Assembly: GCA_937924555.1 (NCBI GenBank)
Contig: CALDSN010000068.1
Location: 1-25,705 of the forward strand
Direction of reading: 5' to 3'
Length of the DNA stretch: 25,705 bases
Origin: an uncultured bacterium
GTDB lineage: Bacteria > Cloacimonadota > Cloacimonadia > Cloacimonadales > Cloacimonadaceae
Shown here: piece after piece, positions 22,241-25,705 of the stretch
Layout of the letters: every line of letters starts with the position of its first letter
Numbering within the stretch: position 1 is the stretch's first letter
Position numbers and translations under genes: made by a program
Notes under the pieces: model-generated
Told to the model about the DNA's origin: nothing
The model's database searches: none
The model's input: only the letters and a program-made list of their open reading frames with translations

Positions 22241-23584
22241 ATGAAGCTGAAGCTGAGCCTGTTGCTAGCGCTTGTCTGCTTGTCCCAACTTTCTGCCCGC
22301 AATCCCCTGGAGCCCACTTATTACGCTGCTCCCGCCCGTTTTGATTCGGTTATCCCGGAAATGAACACCGCGGGCTATTGGATTTCCCGTCACCCCAGTC
22401 CCGATGCCCTAATTCTAAGCCCCCAGCAAATAGCCAAGCTGAGTGCAAACACCAATCCCTATGCCAACATCAAGCCCCGCAGCAGCTTTGCCAAAAACTT
22501 CTCCGGCTCCACCGTTAAATCTCAGATTAAAAGCCTGCTGAACACCATCTCCGGCACCGGCAAATATGATAGCAACGGCGCAAGAACCAGCCAAGCCTTG
22601 CGGGATTCCCTGCGCAAGAACGCAAACATTAACGCCATCCCCCTGCGTGGCAAGATTATGTATGGCTTTCCCACTACTGTTGCCCGTCAGCGCTTTGCCC
22701 CCGGCACCGTGAACCTGAACAAGGAAATCATGGATGTGGAATTCGACGAGATGCAGAATAGCGGCTATGACATCGGCACTCCCACTATGTTCTATCACAG
22801 TTCTGCAGATGGTAAATGGCTGTTTGGTGCCTGCGCCAACTCCATGGGCTGGTACCTGAAAGATGAGGTCTGCATTGTTCCCCAGGAACAGTGGGTCAGC
22901 TATCTCAGCGCAGCCCAAAAAGTGGTCAGTCTCAAAGCCAGGGCAGATGTGTGGCAGGATTCACTTGCCACGAAGTATCTCATCTATTGCCGCATGGGCA
23001 CTGCCTTCCCGCTTCTGGGCGAAACTGAGGGTTACTACCGCATCAACATCCCTGTGAGAGATAGCATCACCGTGGCTTACATCGCCAAAGAAGATGCCCG
23101 CATCGGCTATCTGCCTTACACTGCCCGCAATGTGTATAAACAAGCCTTCAACATGCTCAATATGCCCTATGGATGGGGGGACACCGCGGGTGACTACGAC
23201 TGCAGCAGCCTCATCATGCGTATCTTTGCAACTTTCGGCATCAGCCTACCTCGCAACGGTTTGCAGCAAGCGAAAGCCACCAAGAAACTATATGGTTTTG
23301 GCGGTTCGGAAAGCGAAGCCCTGCGCGAAAGCATCATTATCAAGAAGGGCATCCCCGGCATCAGTCTGCTCCGCATGGATGGACACATCATGCTGTATCT
23401 CGGCGAAAGCGGAGGCAAAGCCTATGCCCTGCACGACACTTGGGGCTTCCGCAAACCCGGAGATAACGGCGAAAACGAAGTGTATGTGATAAACAAAACC
23501 GTGGTCAGCGATCTCTACCTAAGCAAAGGCAGCATAAAAGGCTCTCTGCTGAAACGCCTCACGCACCTCACCGCTGTGCGCTGA
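22241..23584 (+). CDS. Secreted SH3/NlpC-P60 cell-wall hydrolase (447 aa)
   Basis: GGAG at 22232-22235 gives a five-base spacing to ATG 22241, preferred over GTG 22235. A signal peptide is evident (KLKLSLLLALVCLSQLSA). The middle region, about residues 140-290, has SH3-like strands (GTPTMFYHSSADGKWLFGA, GYYRINIPVRDSITVAYI). The C-terminal NlpC/P60 domain carries the catalytic Cys in GDYDCSSLIMR and the His in RMDGHIMLYLGE. The layout resembles YkfC-type dipeptidyl endopeptidases that cleave peptidoglycan stem peptides, such as gamma-D-Glu-L-diamino acid bonds. It is the last gene of the operon; a hairpin follows about 45 bp later. The exact bond cut is inferred from family. Confidence 0.85.
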   Translation: MKLKLSLLLALVCLSQLSARNPLEPTYYAAPARFDSVIPEMNTAGYWISRHPSPDALILSPQQIAKLSANTNPYANIKPRSSFAKNFSGSTVKSQIKSLLNTISGTGKYDSNGARTSQALRDSLRKNANINAIPLRGKIMYGFPTTVARQRFAPGTVNLNKEIMDVEFDEMQNSGYDIGTPTMFYHSSADGKWLFGACANSMGWYLKDEVCIVPQEQWVSYLSAAQKVVSLKARADVWQDSLATKYLIYCRMGTAFPLLGETEGYYRINIPVRDSITVAYIAKEDARIGYLPYTARNVYKQAFNMLNMPYGWGDTAGDYDCSSLIMRIFATFGISLPRNGLQQAKATKKLYGFGGSESEALRESIIIKKGIPGISLLRMDGHIMLYLGESGGKAYALHDTWGFRKPGDNGENEVYVINKTVVSDLYLSKGSIKGSLLKRLTHLTAVR

Positions 23585-23630
23585 TCTGCTCATTTTACCA
23601 CGTTACTCCCTAATTGCATTGGCACTTCAC

Positions 23631-23650
23631 CACCTCGTTTTTCCGAGGTG
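23631..23650 (+). terminator. Hairpin after the NlpC-P60 gene
   Basis: CACCTCG (23631-23637) pairs with CGAGGTG (23644-23650) across a TTTTTC loop, 46 bp after the operon's last stop. The following ATTCCCTC is only weakly T-rich, so termination efficiency is uncertain, but it is the first hairpin met by the kam-to-nlpC transcript. Confidence 0.5.
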
Positions 23651-23826
23651 ATTCCCTCATCCCACCCGGGAGTCACGAGGGAGTCACCTAAGAATGACCT
23701 GGCATTTCTTGCGTGAGAGTTCGATATACGCAGGATGGGATTAAAAAAGAGGAAAAGAGAGGGGGAGGTGTGGGGTAAACGGTAAACGTTAGACGTTAAA
23801 CGAGCTGCGCTCATTTCCACCGGACG

Positions 23827-23966
23827 AGTCCCAGCGGGACGGCATTTTAGATAGTAAAGGGGCATGAACTACATATCCCCCCCCCCAAGAGAGTCCCATC
23901 GGGATGGCATATTCACCCAACCATAAACTACCCCAATTAATGATTAATATGCCATCCCGATGGGAC
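23827..23966. repeat. Three copies of an AGTCCC(A)-type palindromic repeat, two forming a 21-bp inverted repeat
   Basis: AGTCCCAGCGGGACGGCAT (23827-23845) and AGTCCCATCGGGATGGCAT (23892-23910) differ by two paired changes (CAGCGGGAC to CATCGGGAT). A third copy is inverted; 23893-23913 and 23946-23966 are a perfect 21-bp inverted repeat with a 32-nt loop. The paired differences suggest a repeat family kept as palindromic DNA or RNA structure. Confidence 0.8.
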
Positions 23967-24160
23967 ATGACAACGGAATCACAGGTGAAAGGGTTAACGG
24001 GTTAGCAGGTTAATAATGCAATGTAGGGGGCTTTCCCTGTGTGTCTGCCCAATGAATGCACATGGTAGTAACGGCACAGCTCCTTTTCCCGTATGGGAAT
24101 CTAGGCGTGGGTTTTAACCCACGTACATGGAATTGGAACGACACTCTCCTCATTCTCTTC

Positions 24161-24203
24161 CCCCCACCTGTAGAAATGCCATCGGCATTTCTACAGGTGG
24201 GGG
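24161..24203. repeat. Perfect 20-bp inverted repeat with a 3-nt loop
   Basis: Bases 24161-24180 (beginning CCCCCACCTG) are exactly complementary to 24184-24203, with ATC as the loop. A single-stranded form would be a very stable hairpin. It lies in the palindrome cluster with no adjacent gene that it clearly serves. Confidence 0.9.
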
Positions 24204-24492
24204 TGGCATAGCCACGGGTTAAAACCCGCGGCAAAGTACCCTGCGGGATATCAGGTTTGTTGAGGCAGGATGGCTTTTATCTTGTGCATAATCTGTTACT
24301 GGCAGATGTCAACTCTTAGCCCAGCGGGCGACATATTGTAGCGATGGGTTCGGAGCATTGCGCAGCAATGCGCAGACCCTCGTAACGGCACCCCACGAAG
24401 TGAGAAAGCCCCCAGCGGGCGACAGATATAAGCCCGGGGTGTAGCGATAGCGTAACCCCGTGTATGGATTGCAGCACCCTTAACAAAATAGA

Positions 24493-24543
24493 TACCCCCA
24501 CCCTCCATGGGCGGACAATGTCCGCCCATGGAGGGTGGGGGTA
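24493..24543. repeat. 51-bp near-perfect palindrome (25-bp arms, 1-bp centre)
   Basis: The arms 24493-24517 (beginning TACCCCCACCC) and 24519-24543 are perfectly complementary around a single A at 24518. This is a cruciform- or hairpin-forming sequence and also a plausible site of assembly inversion. It is the longest perfect palindrome in the window. Confidence 0.95.
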
Positions 24544-24716
24544 ACAAAAACAAACATCTAAGCTCCTCATATACCTGGGGTTTACACCCCCAGGCTAATA
24601 TCTTACGCTCCGCCGGAGCTATTTTACTCACCGCTATCTATGCGATAATGAAAGCTGAACACAAAAAGCAAAACTATGGTTCAAAAAATGCTGATGCTTA
24701 AATAGTATCGTGATTG

Positions 24717-24737
24717 GGGGAGGGAACATCCCTCCCC
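24717..24737 (+). terminator. 9-bp hairpin just upstream of the beta-helix gene
   Basis: GGGGAGGGA (24717-24725) and TCCCTCCCC (24729-24737) pair with an ACA loop, followed by TTCTTT. It ends seven bases before the GGAG of the next gene, so it either terminates upstream transcription or acts as a leader structure of that gene. Confidence 0.55.
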
Positions 24738-24753
24738 TTCTTTAGGAGTAGCC

Positions 24754-25659
24754 TTGAAGCTGTTTACCTATGTATTTACCTTTCTGTTGTTGGTGGCAGT
24801 GTGCAACCTGTGGGCTGTTACCCGGACGGTCGACATCAGCGGTTCCGGGCAGTACACCAGCATCCAAACTGCTGTTAATGCCTGTGCCCAGGGGGATACT
24901 GTGCTTGTGTATCCAGGGAGGTATTACGAGAGTATCATAATACAAACAAACGATATATACTTGATTAGCCTTGAGGCGACAACGGGTATTAGTGATTATA
25001 TCAGCAACACAATCATTAATGGCGATTTAAGTTCGCAAGGTATTAGGATTTCTCAGAATACCCATAATGTAACTGTTCGTGGATTATCTGTAACTAATAG
25101 TAAAACAGGGATATCCATGGGTGAGGACAGCACTTCGAGTGTGACAAGTTGCTTCATCTATGACAATAAGTCTAATATTGGAGCTGGGATAAACATGTTT
25201 AAATGCTCTACTCAGTTAAGCGGAGTAAAGATATATAATAACTACGCTCTCAACCAGGGTGGTGGGATGTATATCTATGGCTATATGGGAACGGTTAATG
25301 TGACCTTTGATCCGGTTAACCGCTGTTCCATCTATAACAACCGGGCAGGGGCAGGGCAGGATATTGTGGCACACTCCATCAATAATGACCTAAGCATTCC
25401 CCTGGAGATGTTTAGCGTAGCCAATCCGAGTACTTACTATGCTGCTCCCTTGCGGGCTTATGGTAATGATTTCCGGATATTGATAGATGCCAACTCCGCC
25501 TATCATCAGGAGGTGGATAGCGATCTGTATGTGTCTCCTGAGGGTAATGATGCCAATGATGGCTTAAGTCCCGCAACGGCAATGAAGACCATCCATACAG
25601 CCGTGTACAAGATAGCCTCGGACAGCCTGAACCTGAGGACAGTGCATCTGCTTTCGGGG
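24754..25659 (+). CDS. Secreted right-handed beta-helix protein, 5' part (partial)
   Basis: TTG 24754 follows TTTAGGAG with a five-base spacing, and no stop occurs before the adapter at 25660. Residues 1-23 form a signal peptide (KLFTYVFTFLLLVAVCNLWA). The mature part opens with SGSGQYTSIQTAVNACAQGD followed by TVLVYPGRYYESI, the classical start of pectate-lyase-like parallel beta-helix proteins, and continues with N/G/T-rich rungs (NVTVRGLSVTNS, SSVTSCFIYDNKS). Around residue 250, VSPEGNDANDGLSPATAMKT begins a second DUF1565-like unit. Such proteins are secreted or surface-bound, commonly with C-terminal sorting domains in Bacteroidota- and Cloacimonadota-type bacteria; that end is missing here. 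Carbohydrate binding or lysis is a family expectation, not shown by catalytic residues. Confidence 0.85.
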
Positions 25660-25705
25660 AGATCGGAAGAGCGTCGTGTAGGGAAAGAGTGTAGATCTCG
25701 GTGGT
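25660..25705. other. Illumina sequencing adapter left on the contig end
   Basis: The final 46 bases begin AGATCGGAAGAGCGTCGTGT and continue as the reverse complement of the standard Illumina universal adapter. Translated in the upstream frame they give the well-known artefact peptide SEERRVGKECRSR. This is technical sequence, not genome. Confidence 0.99.

Larger units (their letters stand above)
23585..24753. other. 1.17-kb non-coding region filled with inverted repeats
   Basis: No convincing gene is present; the longer open frames run through palindromes and lack ribosome binding sites. The region holds a chain of short and long inverted repeats (listed separately), small palindromes such as GTGGGTTTTAACCCAC (about 24107-24122), CGGGTTAAAACCCG (about 24215-24228) and GCTCCGCCGGAGC (about 24607-24619), direct repeats of GGGAGTCAC (23668 and 23679), and CCCAGCGGGCGACA at both 24320-24333 and 24411-24424. 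It looks like a repetitive intergenic palindrome cluster between two host transcription units. Confidence 0.75.

Noticed and set aside
24296..24631. Minus-strand open frames in the intergenic region
   Set aside because: They run through perfect palindromes, lack ribosome binding sites and look like translated repeats.
25640..25705. C-terminal residues of the beta-helix protein beyond 25659
   Set aside because: They are encoded by sequencing adapter.

Overview
The window looks like one metagenomic contig from an anaerobic fermentative bacterium. It joins a prophage (about 1-17,400) to a host chromosomal segment (about 17,400-25,659). The host part carries kamD-kamE (adenosylcobalamin/PLP lysine aminomutase), rseP, tgt, an SH3/NlpC-P60 protein and a secreted beta-helix protein. 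Lysine fermentation, TTG starts and palindrome-rich intergenic DNA fit a Cloacimonadota-like host, but this is inference from gene content and not a phylogenetic result. The last 46 bases (25660-25705) are Illumina adapter sequence, and the first 63 bases are an unresolved 9-bp tandem repeat, so both contig ends should be treated with caution.

Region 1 (1-3,709) is the lysis/lysogeny and early region. A LexA/CI-type self-cleaving repressor (2790-3446, +) faces a leftward early operon (252-aa protein, small HTH protein, two small unknown proteins, then the N-terminus of a Mu-type transposase-like HTH protein running off the contig). Two identical dyad operators (2728-2744 and 2761-2777) lie just before the repressor start. 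Two small genes (487-672 and 1565-1981) lie on the opposite strand to the early operon. Each is preceded by the same arrangement: TTGACA, then a stretch complementary to its own Shine-Dalgarno, with the same 33-nt loop but different paired bases. A membrane/zinc-ribbon gene (3473-3709) is broken by two in-frame stops.

Region 2 (3,817-5,362) is a visibly AT-richer two-gene cassette: a nucleotidyltransferase-like DUF6932-type protein and an overlapping 303-aa partner, ending in a strong intrinsic terminator. It sits between the repressor region and the structural genes, the usual place for phage cargo, and is the best candidate here for an uncharacterised two-component system.

Region 3 (5,512-17,309) is the rightward head and tail module: XkdF-like protease/scaffold, P2-type major capsid protein, two connector/neck proteins, two small membrane proteins, two tandem tail-tube-like paralogs, PBSX-type portal, large terminase, a tail protein, a fibre-like protein, a two-gene tail chaperone (the second only 45 aa) and a tape measure. 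Portal and terminase lie downstream of the capsid and tube genes. The module stops at the tape measure; no small terminase, baseplate, distal tail or endolysin genes are visible. Two 14-bp repeats spaced 22 bp lie just past it and may mark a Mu-like right end.

Region 4 (17,520-23,584) is a compact co-directional host operon, kamD-kamE-rseP-tgt-nlpC, with junctions that overlap or nearly touch. It is followed by 1.17 kb of non-coding DNA packed with perfect inverted repeats, including a 51-bp near-perfect palindrome. Region 5 (24,754-25,659) is the 5' part of a secreted beta-helix protein running into the adapter.
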